From contig DAOLFG010000004.1 in assembly GCA_035326425.1 (NCBI GenBank), positions 62,001 through 126,000 of the forward strand: a DNA stretch of 64,000 bases. Reading direction: 5' to 3'. Both the position numbers and the translations under genes were made by a program. Source of the stretch: CALKJU01 sp035326425 (GTDB lineage: Bacteria > Pseudomonadota > Alphaproteobacteria > Geminicoccales > Geminicoccaceae). Every line of letters starts with the position of its first letter. The first letter of the stretch is position 1. The notes below the pieces were generated by a model. The model was not told the origin of the DNA. It did not search any database and saw only the letters and a program-made list of their open reading frames with translations. Below are positions 8,902 to 18,446 of this stretch, one piece after another.

Positions 8902-10650
8902 GTGGAGCCCATCCTCTCCGTCCGCGACCTGCATGTGAGCTTCGGCCGCGCCCCGAATGCCAAGGAGGTCGTGCATGGCGTGAGCTTCGAGCTCAAGATC
9001 GGCGAGACGCTGGCAATCGTCGGCGAGAGCGGCTCCGGCAAGTCCGTCACTGCCCTCTCCTGCAACCGGCTGATCGACTATGCCGGCGGCCGCATCACCG
9101 GCGGTGCCATCGAGCTGATGCATGCCGATGGCCGCATCACCGACATCACCGCCGCCGGCCCGCAGGAGCTGAGGCGGATCCGTGGCGCCGAGATCGGCGT
9201 GATCTTCCAGGAGCCGATGACCTCGCTCAATCCGGTGCTCACCATCGGTTCCCAGATCGAGGAGGCCTTTCGCCTGCATCGCGGCCTGGCCGGCAGGCAG
9301 GCAACGGCTGCGGCACGGCAGGCGCTGGAGCGCGTGCGCATCGCCGACGCCGAGCGCCGCCTGAGGGCCACGCCCGATCAGCTCTCCGGGGGCATGCTGC
9401 AGCGCGTGATGATCGCCATGGCGCTCGCCTGCAACCCCCGCCTGCTGATCGCCGACGAGCCGACCACGGCGCTCGACGTGACCGTGCAGGCCCAGATCAT
9501 GGCGCTGCTCGCGGAGCTCAAGCGCGAGACCGGCATGGCGATGATCTTCATCAGCCACGACATCGGCCTGGTCGCCGGCATCGCCGACCGTGTCATGGTG
9601 ATGCAGGACGGCGTGGCCGTCGAGCAGGGTGAGCTCGGGCAAATTCTCGATCACCCGCGCCATCCCTATACCCGGCATCTGCTACACTCGGTGCCGCATT
9701 TCTCCGGCGGCGAAGCCGCGCGGGACGACGGCAAACGTAAGGCGGCGGGGCCTGCGAAGCCGATGCTCGCGGTGGACGACCTGGTCGTGCGCTTTCCGAT
9801 CAGGGGTGGCTGGCTCGCCCGGCCCTCCGGGGCCGTGCATGCCGTCGATGGCGTCGGCTTCGACCTGATGCCCGGCGAGACGCTGGCGATCGTCGGCGAA
9901 AGCGGCTCGGGCAAATCGACGACCGCCCGGGCCGTGCTCGGCCTCGTCTCGCCGACACGCGGCGCATTCTCGGTCGACGCGCAAGCGGCGAGGCCGGGGC
10001 AGAGCCGCCTGCCGGTGCAGATGGTGTTCCAGAACCCTTACGCGTCGCTCAACCCGCGCCTCGATGTCGAGCAGCTCCTGGGCGAGCCGGTCATCGCTAC
10101 CGGCCAGCGCATCACAGCCGACGTTCGCGCCAGGATGGTGGCGCTGCTGAAGCGGGTCGGCCTGTCCGAAGACAGCCTCGCCCGCTACGCACACCAGTTC
10201 TCCGGCGGACAGCGGCAGCGGTTGTGCATCGCGCGGGCGCTGATGCTGAACCCTTCCGTCCTGGTCCTCGACGAGGCCGTCTCGGCGCTGGACGTGTCGG
10301 TGCAGGCACGCGTGCTGGGGCTGCTCGTCGATCTGCAGAAGGAATACGGTCTCGCCTATCTCTTCATCTCACACGACATGGCGGTGGTGGAACGCATCGC
10401 GCATCGCATCGCCGTCATGTTCGCTGGTCAGGTCGTCGAGATCGGCGATGCGAGGTCCGTCTTGTCCGACCCGCAGCACCCCTACACCAGGAAGCTGATC
10501 GCCGCCGTGCCCACCATCGATCGGCGCAAGCAGCACTTCGAGCTGGATACCCGCCAGGTTCCGTCGTTGGTGCGCCCGCTGGGCTTCGAGCCGCCGGCTG
10601 CGAGGTGGCTGCAGTGCGGACAGGACCATATGGTGCGGGCCGAAGCCTGA
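8902..10650 (+). CDS. peptide-type ABC transporter ATP-binding protein, fused DppD-DppF
   Basis: 582 residues carrying two complete ABC ATPase domains in one chain, as in YejF or GsiA. Walker A motifs GESGSGKS occur near residues 41-48 and 332-339. The signature loops are LSGGMLQR and FSGGQRQR, and the Walker B/D-loop segments read LIADEPTTALD and LVLDEAVSALD. The second Walker B has DEA where DEP is usual, a common benign variant. The oligopeptide-type C-terminal extension begins HPRHPYTRHLLHSVP after domain 1. The start is GTG, one base after the second permease. It energises the importer encoded immediately upstream. Confidence 0.94.
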   Translation: MEPILSVRDLHVSFGRAPNAKEVVHGVSFELKIGETLAIVGESGSGKSVTALSCNRLIDYAGGRITGGAIELMHADGRITDITAAGPQELRRIRGAEIGVIFQEPMTSLNPVLTIGSQIEEAFRLHRGLAGRQATAAARQALERVRIADAERRLRATPDQLSGGMLQRVMIAMALACNPRLLIADEPTTALDVTVQAQIMALLAELKRETGMAMIFISHDIGLVAGIADRVMVMQDGVAVEQGELGQILDHPRHPYTRHLLHSVPHFSGGEAARDDGKRKAAGPAKPMLAVDDLVVRFPIRGGWLARPSGAVHAVDGVGFDLMPGETLAIVGESGSGKSTTARAVLGLVSPTRGAFSVDAQAARPGQSRLPVQMVFQNPYASLNPRLDVEQLLGEPVIATGQRITADVRARMVALLKRVGLSEDSLARYAHQFSGGQRQRLCIARALMLNPSVLVLDEAVSALDVSVQARVLGLLVDLQKEYGLAYLFISHDMAVVERIAHRIAVMFAGQVVEIGDARSVLSDPQHPYTRKLIAAVPTIDRRKQHFELDTRQVPSLVRPLGFEPPAARWLQCGQDHMVRAEA

Positions 10651-10656
10651 AGCTCG

Positions 10657-11679
10657 ATGAGCCCGACCATGAACGATCTCGATCATCGCTTCGATCGCGC
10701 CTTCGCCCGACTGCGGCGCGCCGTCGAGGCGGGCCGCATTCCCGGTGGCGTCCTGGGCGTCGTCGAGCAGGGCGGCCGGCGGCTCACCCGCGCCACCGGG
10801 CTGGCGCAGCGCATCCCGTCCGAGCGCCCGATGCTCGACGATACCTGGTTCGACCTGGCCTCGCTCACCAAGGTCGTCTTCACCACACCGCGCATCCTTG
10901 CACTGGCCGAAGCCGGTACGATCGACCTCGACGCGCCGCTCACCACGGCTCTGCCGGATCTTCGACAATACGATGCCGGCGCCTGGGAGCGGCAGGTCAC
11001 CTTCCGCCAGTGCCTCGGTCACCTGACGCCCTTTCCCGCCGTCGAGCCGGTCTACACCTACGGGCGCGACCCGCAATTGCTGCGCGCCTTCGTGCTGCAG
11101 CGCGAATGGCGGCGGGGCGAGCCGGTCTATTCCGACATCAACTTCATCCTGCTCGGCTTGGCGATGGAGCGCCTGTCCGGCAGATCGATCCGTCACATGG
11201 ACCCCGGACCGGGCTTCGCCTTCTCGGCCGATCCGGCGCGATCCGCCGCGACGGAGGATTGCACCTGGCGTCACCGGGTGCTTTGCGGCGAGGTCCATGA
11301 CGACAACTGCTCGGCCCTCGAAGGCGCCGGCCATGCCGGCCTGTTCGGCACCGCCGCCTCGGTGCTCGGCTTCGCGCAAGGGCTGCTGGACGGCAGCGGC
11401 GCGTCGGCGAACGCCATCGTGCTGATGCGCACGCCGCTCTCGGACAAGCGCACGCATGGCTGGGAGCACGCCTATCCAGGCTGGTCCGGCGGCGACCACT
11501 GCACCCCCGGTACGATCGGCCATACCGGCTTCACCGGCACCGGCCTGTGGATCGACTTCGATGCCGGCCTCGCCTGGACCCTTCTCACCAACCGCATCCA
11601 TCCGACCCGCCACTTCGACAGCGGTATCGTCGGCCTTCGCCGGGAAGTCGGCGACCTCGTGAGCGGAGCAGGATCATGA
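10657..11679 (+). CDS. beta-lactamase-fold serine hydrolase, possible muropeptide amidase
   Basis: 340 residues of the class C beta-lactamase/penicillin-binding-protein-like fold. The SxxK motif is Ser69-Leu-Thr-Lys72. The second motif is Y-S-D in PVYSDINFILLG (YxN replaced by YSD), and the third is H-T-G in IGHTGFTGTGLWIDF. All three elements of a functional serine acyl-enzyme are therefore present. There is no clear signal peptide, so it is probably cytoplasmic, which argues against a resistance beta-lactamase. Its stop overlaps the start of anmK. In Bacillus the beta-lactamase-like AmiE is an N-acetylmuramyl-L-alanine amidase in a MurNAc operon; a similar job of stripping the peptide from imported muropeptides is inferred here. 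An esterase is the alternative. An in-frame ATG at 10669 is a possible start. Confidence 0.8.
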   Translation: MSPTMNDLDHRFDRAFARLRRAVEAGRIPGGVLGVVEQGGRRLTRATGLAQRIPSERPMLDDTWFDLASLTKVVFTTPRILALAEAGTIDLDAPLTTALPDLRQYDAGAWERQVTFRQCLGHLTPFPAVEPVYTYGRDPQLLRAFVLQREWRRGEPVYSDINFILLGLAMERLSGRSIRHMDPGPGFAFSADPARSAATEDCTWRHRVLCGEVHDDNCSALEGAGHAGLFGTAASVLGFAQGLLDGSGASANAIVLMRTPLSDKRTHGWEHAYPGWSGGDHCTPGTIGHTGFTGTGLWIDFDAGLAWTLLTNRIHPTRHFDSGIVGLRREVGDLVSGAGS

Positions 11680-12791
11680 AACCCATCTGGTCGGTCGGGC
11701 TGATGACCGGAACGGTGCTCGACGGCAACATCGACGTCGCTCTGATCGAGACCGATGGCGAGCGCATCGAGACCTTCGGTCCCTATGCGCTCGTGCCCTA
11801 TCCGCCATCGATCCGCGCCATGCTGGAAGAGGCGCAGAGCGCTGCCCGTGCCTGGAACTTCGAGGGGCCGGACCCCGCGATTTTCGCCGAGGCCGAGGAA
11901 GCCTTGACACGCGCGCAGTCGGCGGCGGTGAAGCAGGTCGTCGACGAGGCCGGCCTCGCCACGGCCGACATCGGCGTCGTCGGCTTCCACGGCCAGACCG
12001 TGCTGCATCGCGGCCCGCAGAAGGGCCGACCGGGCGACACGCGCCAGCTCGGCGACGGCGAGCTGATGCATTCCATCCTCGGTATCAAGGTGGTCCATGA
12101 TTTCCGTACCGCCGACGTCCGTGCCGGCGGCCACGGCGCGCCGCTCGCCGCCGCCTATCACGCAGCACTGCTGGGCACTGCCGGCGCCCGCGGCGACAGC
12201 GCCATCCTCAACCTCGGCGGCGTCGGCAATGTCACCTGGTGGGACGGCAGGAACGACATCGTCGCCTTCGACACCGGGCCGGCCAACGCGCCGATCAACG
12301 ATTTCATCAAGGCAAAGGGACTCGGCGACATGGACCGCGACGGCGCGTTCGCGGCCGCCGGCAAGGTCGACGAAGCCAGGCTGACCGCCCTGCTCGAGCA
12401 CCCCTACCTCACGGCCCCCTACCCCAAATCGCTCGACCGCTTCGACTTCACGGCATCGATGGCCGATGGCCTCGGGGTCGAGGACGGTGCTGCGCTTCTC
12501 ACCGCCTTCACCGCGTCCTGTGTCGGCAGGGCACTGGAGCTGTTGCCGCAGCGGCCGAAGACGCTGTTCGTCAGCGGCGGCGGACGGCACAACCCGACCC
12601 TGATGACGATGACCGAGGAGCGCGCGCATGTGCAGGCCGTATCGGCCGACGCGATAGGCTGGCGCGGCGACGCGGTGGAGGCGGAGTGTTTCGCATTCCT
12701 GGCGGTGCGCGCGCTGCGGGGCCTGCCGATTAGCTTCCCCAGCACAACCGGCGTGCCCAAGCCGATGACCGGTGGTCGTATCGCCGGTTGA
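11676..12791 (+). CDS. anmK: anhydro-N-acetylmuramic acid kinase AnmK
   Basis: 371 residues, the usual AnmK length. The N-terminal phosphate loop is GLMTGTVLDGNIDVALIETDG (cut here around the T-V-L-D-G core). Other conserved pieces are GFHGQTVLHR, VVHDFRTADVRAGGHGAPL, NLGGVGNVTWW and FDTGPANAPIND. AnmK phosphorylates 1,6-anhydroMurNAc with ATP while opening the anhydro ring, giving MurNAc-6-phosphate for recycling. The start overlaps the hydrolase stop (ATGA), so these two are translationally coupled and sit at the end of the importer operon. Downstream MurQ is not in the window. The sequence MTGTVLDG differs from the more common MTGTSLDG. Confidence 0.95.
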   Translation: MKPIWSVGLMTGTVLDGNIDVALIETDGERIETFGPYALVPYPPSIRAMLEEAQSAARAWNFEGPDPAIFAEAEEALTRAQSAAVKQVVDEAGLATADIGVVGFHGQTVLHRGPQKGRPGDTRQLGDGELMHSILGIKVVHDFRTADVRAGGHGAPLAAAYHAALLGTAGARGDSAILNLGGVGNVTWWDGRNDIVAFDTGPANAPINDFIKAKGLGDMDRDGAFAAAGKVDEARLTALLEHPYLTAPYPKSLDRFDFTASMADGLGVEDGAALLTAFTASCVGRALELLPQRPKTLFVSGGGRHNPTLMTMTEERAHVQAVSADAIGWRGDAVEAECFAFLAVRALRGLPISFPSTTGVPKPMTGGRIAG

Positions 12792-12792
12792 C

Positions 12793-12817
12793 GCCTGCAC
12801 CAGGCTACAGGCTTTTT
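12793..12817 (+). terminator. Rho-independent terminator candidate after anmK
   Basis: Directly after the anmK stop lies GCCTG, a short loop, CAGGC and then TTTTT. An alternative pairing of GCCTG with CAGGC at 12801-12805 competes. The T run and the position between two convergent genes fit a terminator. The structure overlaps the last codons of the convergent GNAT gene. Confidence 0.5.
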
Positions 12818-13218
12818 GCCAGAAACGTGCGGGTTCGCCCCTTGGGAAAATCCCGCAGGGCTCCGAAAGGCTCGTAGCCCTGGCGTTGGTAAATCTTCAG
12901 GGCCGTCGGATTGAACGTATCGATATAGGCGCCGTGACAACCTCGGGTGACCGCTTCCCTTTCCGCCGCCTCCAGCATTTCCGCGGCCTTGCTCTGCCCG
13001 CGCAGACGCTCGTCGACCCACAGCCACTGCACATAGAGCCATCCCCAGGCCGTGTAGCCCGACAGGCCGGCAACGATCATGCTCTTCCCGTCGCGGACCA
13101 GCACGGCCAGCGGCCTCTTCCCGGCCGGTCCGACATCGCTCGCGTTGAAAGCCGTGAGATTGTCGCCGACGACATCCAGCTCTTCGGCCGATGGACAGTC
13201 GGTGACCTCGATCTTCAT
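12805..13218 (-). CDS. GNAT family N-acetyltransferase
   Basis: 137-residue single-domain acetyltransferase. Acetyl-CoA binding motif A is seen as LWVDERLRGQSKAAEMLEAAE (core R-x-x-G-x-x-x-x-x). Motif B follows in GAYIDTFNPTALKIYQRQGYEPFGAL, where the Tyr after the NPTA segment is the usual general acid. Substrate unknown (small molecule or protein amine). It is convergent with anmK and shares its terminator region. 121 nt separate it from the sugar kinase upstream on the same strand, so it may be a monocistronic unit or the tail of that operon. Confidence 0.88.
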   Translation of the reverse strand: MKIEVTDCPSAEELDVVGDNLTAFNASDVGPAGKRPLAVLVRDGKSMIVAGLSGYTAWGWLYVQWLWVDERLRGQSKAAEMLEAAEREAVTRGCHGAYIDTFNPTALKIYQRQGYEPFGALRDFPKGRTRTFLAKSL

Positions 13219-13339
13219 CTTCTGCGCTCCGATAGGACGGCACGCACGTCGAGCGCTTCTTCGCCCTGCTGACCGACAGGCAGATCCGACGCGGCAGGAG
13301 CGTCATGAGACAAGCATTTCCACGCTGCGTAGAAACGCC

Positions 13340-14347
13340 CTAGCGCCAACCCCACCCGTCCGCCAGCGCCAGGCAGGCCTGCCAGCTCTCGACGCTGTCG
13401 GTGGTCGACATGCTCCTGAGCGACGCCGCCGCGGCGGCATGCGCCAGGGCCAGCGATCGGTCCGGCGCCCAGCCCTCGTGCAGGCCGTAGAGCATGCCGG
13501 CGGCGAAGGCGTCGCCGGCACCGTTGGCGGCGACGATGGCTTCCGACGGGACCCGCACCGAGGGCAGGCGGGCCTCGACGCCGTCCGCGGTCACGGCGAC
13601 GCCTCCACACGGAAAATGCACCGCCACCATCCGGCGCACGCCCTGCCCGAGCGCCGCCCGCGCGGCGGCGGCGCAGGCGTCGATGTCGGTGACGTCGTCG
13701 CGCAGCGTCGCGAGACCCGAGATGGCGCCGATCTCGGTGTCATTGACGATCAGGTAGTCCAGCTCCGGCAGGCACGGCCGGACCAGCTCGCGGATGCGCT
13801 GTGCTGGAATGCTCGCCAGCTCCAGATTGGTGGCGAGGCCGGCCGCACGGGCGCGGCGCAGCACCGTCACCCAGCCGTTGGCGTCGCCCTGCCAGGGCTC
13901 GTCCATCAGGCGATGCAGGCCCGGCAGCCCCAGATGGAAGATACGGCCCGTGGTCGCCCCGAGATCGAAATGATCGGGCGTGAGAAGCGCGCTCACCCCC
14001 TGGTCGTAGATGTGCGTGCGGCGGCCCGAGCGGCGGGAGCTGTAGGCGTCGACATAGTGGGTGATCTCGCCCGCCACCGCCCGGAGCTGCTCATGGTCGA
14101 CACCGTGCCGCTCGGCCTCGTCGAGCAGGAAGCTCCCTTCCGAATCGTCGCCGACGAGACCGATCGTCTCGACCGGCATCGCGGGATCGAGCTTCCTGAT
14201 GTCGAAGGCGAGATTGCAGCCCGGACCGCCGCCGCGCAGCTCGACGGCCAGGATCTCGGCCACCGAATCTTCCGATGGCCAGAAGTCGATCAGCTTGTTG
14301 CGGTCTGCGCACCAGGTGCCGCCGGTGATGAAGCCACGTCGCTGCAT
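13340..14347 (-). CDS. PfkB family carbohydrate kinase
   Basis: 335-residue ribokinase-fold sugar kinase. The first PfkB signature is visible as GGGPGCNLAFDIRKL, and the second as VAANGAGDAFAAGMLYG, in which the Asp of GAGD is the catalytic base. It starts 4 nt after the aldolase-like gene and is the last gene of a five-gene sugar operon (binding protein, permease, ATPase, aldolase, kinase). It probably phosphorylates the imported sugar or its derivative. The substrate could be fructose (FrcK-like, given the Frc-like importer), a sugar acid or another pentose or hexose; the sequence does not decide. Confidence 0.9.
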   Translation of the reverse strand: MQRRGFITGGTWCADRNKLIDFWPSEDSVAEILAVELRGGGPGCNLAFDIRKLDPAMPVETIGLVGDDSEGSFLLDEAERHGVDHEQLRAVAGEITHYVDAYSSRRSGRRTHIYDQGVSALLTPDHFDLGATTGRIFHLGLPGLHRLMDEPWQGDANGWVTVLRRARAAGLATNLELASIPAQRIRELVRPCLPELDYLIVNDTEIGAISGLATLRDDVTDIDACAAAARAALGQGVRRMVAVHFPCGGVAVTADGVEARLPSVRVPSEAIVAANGAGDAFAAGMLYGLHEGWAPDRSLALAHAAAAASLRSMSTTDSVESWQACLALADGWGWR

Positions 14348-14351
14348 CGGA

Positions 14352-15338
14352 TCAGCCCTGCTTCAGCACCGCCTCGGTGATCTCGCCGTCCTGTTCCAGT
14401 GGTCGGAGCGGCGCGATCCCGGCCTTCTGCAGCTCGCCGTGATAGGCTTTCACCGCCTCGGCCGGCCGGATGTCGCCGTCGGCTACCCGGCGCATCATCG
14501 CGACCATCGCGAGCGGCGATTCCGCGAGGTTGATCTTGCGGCCGAACAAAGCGACGCGGGCACCGTAGCGCTCGGCCTGGGCCAGCAGCTCGTAGCAGTC
14601 GCGGGTGGTGCCGGCCCCGCCACCGAGCACGCCGACGATCAGGCTCGGGTCGAACGAGGCCAGCTCCTCCAGGGCCTTCGGACCGTTGTAGGCGATCTTC
14701 AGGAACTGAGGCCGCTCGGCCCTGGTGAGGCCGGCGATGCAGCGCAGGATCGAATCGTTGACGAAGGCCGGCATGGCGGCGGCGTCGAGGCCGCAGTCGA
14801 CGTTGGGGTTGAACACCTCGAGGAAGTAGCCGAAGCCCACGGCCGCCGCGTCGGCCCGGAACTCGCGAAAAGCCTGCAGCGAGGTGTGGTCGGCGTCGAG
14901 GTCGTTGTTGAAGGTGATGGAATAGAGGCCGAGATCGGTGCGGGCGACGTTGTGGGCGAGGCTGGCGCTGCGGAACGGCCGCGATGGCCGGCTGCTGTAG
15001 CTGTTGCCCCGCACCACCCAGATGTCGGTGGTGTCGTTGGCACGGATGGCCGGCTTCACGGCACTGTTGCGGAACACGCCGTCCTCGGCCAGCCGCTCCA
15101 GGTTGGAGGCCGACACCAGCATGATGTCGACGACGTCCTGGGCGACGATGGCCTTGATCTGGTCGAGGAACTCGGCACGGGTACGGTAGCGCGTCCAGCT
15201 GCCGTCCGGGGCGCGGTGTGGTCCGGTCGAGGTCAGGCTCGGCCCCATGTCGCCGTCCTTGGCGTCGGCGATGATGAAGTCCTGGCGGGTGTAGCGTCCG
15301 GCGCGAATCCGGGCGAGCTTGTCGTCGAGGCGGGTCAT
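14352..15338 (-). CDS. class I aldolase-like TIM-barrel protein (LacD/LsrF/DeoC-like)
   Basis: 328 residues. I read it as a (beta/alpha)8 barrel of the DeoC/LacD/LsrF aldolase superfamily. FLKIAYNGPKALEEL contains a lysine at the end of a strand that could be the Schiff-base residue, preceded by FGYFLEVFNPNVDCGLD and followed by VGVLGGGAGTTRDCYEL, a phosphate-grip-like Gly-rich turn. The N-terminus FIIADAKDGDMGPSLTSTG is also typical of these barrels. It sits between the importer ATPase and the sugar kinase with GGAG before the ATG. A retro-aldol step on the phosphorylated sugar is inferred; a catalytically different barrel enzyme remains possible. Confidence 0.7.
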   Translation of the reverse strand: MTRLDDKLARIRAGRYTRQDFIIADAKDGDMGPSLTSTGPHRAPDGSWTRYRTRAEFLDQIKAIVAQDVVDIMLVSASNLERLAEDGVFRNSAVKPAIRANDTTDIWVVRGNSYSSRPSRPFRSASLAHNVARTDLGLYSITFNNDLDADHTSLQAFREFRADAAAVGFGYFLEVFNPNVDCGLDAAAMPAFVNDSILRCIAGLTRAERPQFLKIAYNGPKALEELASFDPSLIVGVLGGGAGTTRDCYELLAQAERYGARVALFGRKINLAESPLAMVAMMRRVADGDIRPAEAVKAYHGELQKAGIAPLRPLEQDGEITEAVLKQG

Positions 15339-15358
15339 CCGAGAATCTCCAGGGCAGG

Positions 15359-16131
<773 letters not shown>

Positions 16132-16135
<4 letters not shown>

Positions 16136-17187
16136 GCCGACACCTTGCGGATCCACTGGTCGATCGTCACGGCGACGATGATCAGGGCACCGATGGCGAA
16201 CTCCTGCCAGAGCGCGTCGGCGCCGGCCAGCGCCAGGCCGTTGCGGAACACGCCGACGATCAGCGCCCCCACCAGCGTGCCGACGATCGAGCCGCGGCCG
16301 CCGAACAGGCTGGTGCCGCCGATCACCACGGCGGTGATGGAATCGAGGTTGGCATTGGCGCCGGAGATGGCGCTGATGGCGCCGATGCGGCCGATCAGCA
16401 CCCAGCCGGCGAAGGAGCAGATCAGGCCGGCCGAGGTGTAGACGGCCAGGAGCGTGCGGCGGGTGTGGATGCCGGCGAGGCGCGCGGCCTCGGGATTGTC
16501 GCCGGTGGCGTGGACGTGCCGGCCGAAGGCGGTGCGGTTCAGCACGTACCAGAGCAGCAGCGCCAGCAGCAGCATCAGGATCGAGCCGAGCGTTAGCCTG
16601 GCGCCGCCGAACTGGATGGCCGTGCCGGTGAGCTGCAGGAACGAGGCCGCCGCCTCGACGTCCTGCTGCCTGATCGTCTGGCTCGCCGAGTACCAGAGAT
16701 TGAGCGCGCCGAAGATGCTCCAGGTGCCGAGCGTCACGATGAAGGGCGGCAGCTTGAGGAACGCCACCAGGGCACCGTTGAGCAGGCCGCAGCCGACGCC
16801 GGTCAGCAGGCCCAGCGCGAAGGCCAGCTCGACCGGCAGCCCCGCCAGCACGGCGAGCCGGCCCATGACCACCGACGACAGCACCATGATGGCGCCGACC
16901 GAAAGGTCGATGCCGGCGGTCAGGATGATCAGGGTCTGCGCCATGCCGAGGATGGCGATGATCGTGACCTGCTGCAGGATGAGGGAGAGGTTGAACGGGT
17001 GGAAGAACCGCCCGCCGACCAGCAGGCTGAAGCCGAGCACGCCCAGGACCAGCACGATGAACGGCACGGTGGTCGGATAGGCGTGCAGGAAATGCTGCAG
17101 GCGCTGCAGCGGGCTCCGCTCGACGATCTCGAAGGCGGCACGCACGCTGTCGGACGATTCGGCAGTATCGGCGGAGCTGCTGGTCAT
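16132..17187 (-). CDS. sugar ABC transporter permease, FrcC/RbsC-like
   Basis: 351-residue membrane protein of the BPD_transp_2 family. About 8-10 hydrophobic helices are visible, with the family hallmarks TAGIDLSVGAIMVLSSVV near the first third and GNPEAARLAGI-like DNPEAARLAGIHTRRTLL in the cytoplasmic coupling loop. The ATG start is preferred over an in-frame GTG 15 nt upstream. It lies downstream of a very strong hairpin and overlaps the ATPase gene by 4 nt. Confidence 0.92.
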
Positions 17188-17218
17188 GGCGGTCGGGAGC
17201 ACCGGGAGCGAGGCGTGC

Positions 17219-17254
17219 GGCCGGGAGGGGCGATCGGGATCGCCCCTCCCGGCC
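17219..17254. other. 17-bp perfect inverted repeat, intercistronic stem-loop
   Basis: The arm GGCCGGGAGGGGCGATC (17219-17235) is exactly complementary to 17238-17254, with only two bases between the arms; a real RNA loop would open one or two more pairs. It lies between the stop of the FrcB-like gene and the start of the permease gene, within one operon on the minus strand. Such structures commonly protect the upstream mRNA segment and lower downstream expression, giving excess binding protein over permease. There is no T run, so full termination is less likely. Confidence 0.8.
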
Positions 17255-17282
17255 GAGGCTGGCTAGCGGGAAGTGTCCGGGC

Positions 17283-18323
17283 TCAGCCCCAGCACTTCTC
17301 CAGGCCTTCGGCCGAGGTGATCGATTCGAGGCCCGGCACCGGCTTGTCGGTGACGAGCGACACGCCGGTGTTGAAGAAGTCGAGGCCCGGCGACGGCTCG
17401 GGCTTCTTGCCGGACTTGATGAACTCGGCCACTGCCTCGACGCCCATCGAGGCCATCAGCAGCGGGAACTGCATCGAGGTGGCGCCGATGACGCCGGCCT
17501 GGACGTTCTTGACACCCGGGCAGCCGCCGTCGACCGAGGTCATCAGCACCGAGCCGTCGGCCTTGCCGGCGGCCTTCAGCGCCTCGTGGGCGCCGGCGGC
17601 GGTGGGCTCGTTGATGGTGTAGACGACGCTGACGTCGGGATCCTTCTGGAGCAGGTTCTCCATGCCGGTCCTGCCGCCCTCCTCGGCACCCTGGCCCCAC
17701 TGGTGGCCGACGATGCGCGGGTCGGTCTCCTCACCGTAGCCCTCGGGCTTCATGATGTCGATGCCGAAGCCCTTCATGAAGCCCTGGTCGCGCGCGGCGT
17801 CGACCGTGGGCTGGCTCTCCAGCGCATCGAGGAAGGCGATCTTGGCGGTGGCGGCCTTGTCGCCCAGCGTCTTCGCCGCCCAGGTGCCGATCAGCTCGCC
17901 GGCCTTGAAATTGTCGGTGGCGAAGGTGGCGTCGGCCGCATCGATCGGGTCGAGCGGCGTGTCGAGGGCGATGACCAGGATGCCGGCGTCGCGCGCCTGC
18001 TTGATGGTCGGCACGATGGCCTTGGTGTCGCTGGGCGTGATCAGGATGCCCTTGGCACCGGCGGCGATCAGGCTCTCGACCGCGGCCACCTGGCCGTCAT
18101 TGTCGCCGTCGTACTTGCCGGCGAAGCTCTGGAACTCGAGGCCCAGCTCCTTGGCCTTGGCCTCGGCACCCTCCTTCATCTTGACGAAGAACGGGTTGTT
18201 GTTGGTCTTGGTGATCAGGCCGACCAGATCGGCGGCGTCGGCGGCCCCGGCGCCGAACACGGCACCCGCCAATGCCGTCCCCAGCAGGACGCCCCGCACC
18301 GTCGGACGGAAGTCTCCGCGCAT
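17283..18323 (-). CDS. sugar ABC transporter substrate-binding protein, FrcB/RbsB-like
   Basis: 346-residue periplasmic binding protein. The ATG is preceded by GGGAGAG at good spacing. The signal peptide (VRGVLLGTALAGAVFGAGA) is cleaved near GAADA-ADLVG. The mature start LVGLITKTNNNPFFVKMKEG and the segments ITPSDTKAIVPTIKQARD and TFATDNFKAGELIG closely resemble the rhizobial fructose-binding protein FrcB. That makes a ketose or polyol plausible, but the ligand is not proven. It is the first gene of the sugar operon and is followed by the strong hairpin. Confidence 0.92.
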   Translation of the reverse strand: MRGDFRPTVRGVLLGTALAGAVFGAGAADAADLVGLITKTNNNPFFVKMKEGAEAKAKELGLEFQSFAGKYDGDNDGQVAAVESLIAAGAKGILITPSDTKAIVPTIKQARDAGILVIALDTPLDPIDAADATFATDNFKAGELIGTWAAKTLGDKAATAKIAFLDALESQPTVDAARDQGFMKGFGIDIMKPEGYGEETDPRIVGHQWGQGAEEGGRTGMENLLQKDPDVSVVYTINEPTAAGAHEALKAAGKADGSVLMTSVDGGCPGVKNVQAGVIGATSMQFPLLMASMGVEAVAEFIKSGKKPEPSPGLDFFNTGVSLVTDKPVPGLESITSAEGLEKCWG

Positions 18324-18397
18324 CGTTCTCTCCCTCGCCTCCCAGGATCGCCGCTCCACCCCGGGTTCCGGGGCCGGACGACCGTCGTGATACGCGG

Positions 18398-18427
18398 ACG
18401 ATAGGCGGCGATCTCGCCGGGGGTCAA
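18398..18427 (-). promoter_or_regulatory. sigma-70-type promoter candidate for the FrcB-like operon
   Basis: On the minus strand TTGACC (18427-18422) is followed after 18 nt by TATCGT (18403-18398). Initiation would give a leader of about 70 nt containing a small hairpin (CCCCGG/CCGGGG around 18359-18373). A second GTTGACCCC copy occurs about 20 nt upstream. Matches to consensus are partial. Confidence 0.4.
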
Positions 18428-18446
18428 CGCGCAACGGCCACCGGGG

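Noticed and set aside
10657..11679. Antibiotic-resistance beta-lactamase
   Set aside because: The SxxK motif is present, but there is no signal peptide and the gene is coupled to anmK and a peptide importer, so a muropeptide or ester hydrolase is more likely.
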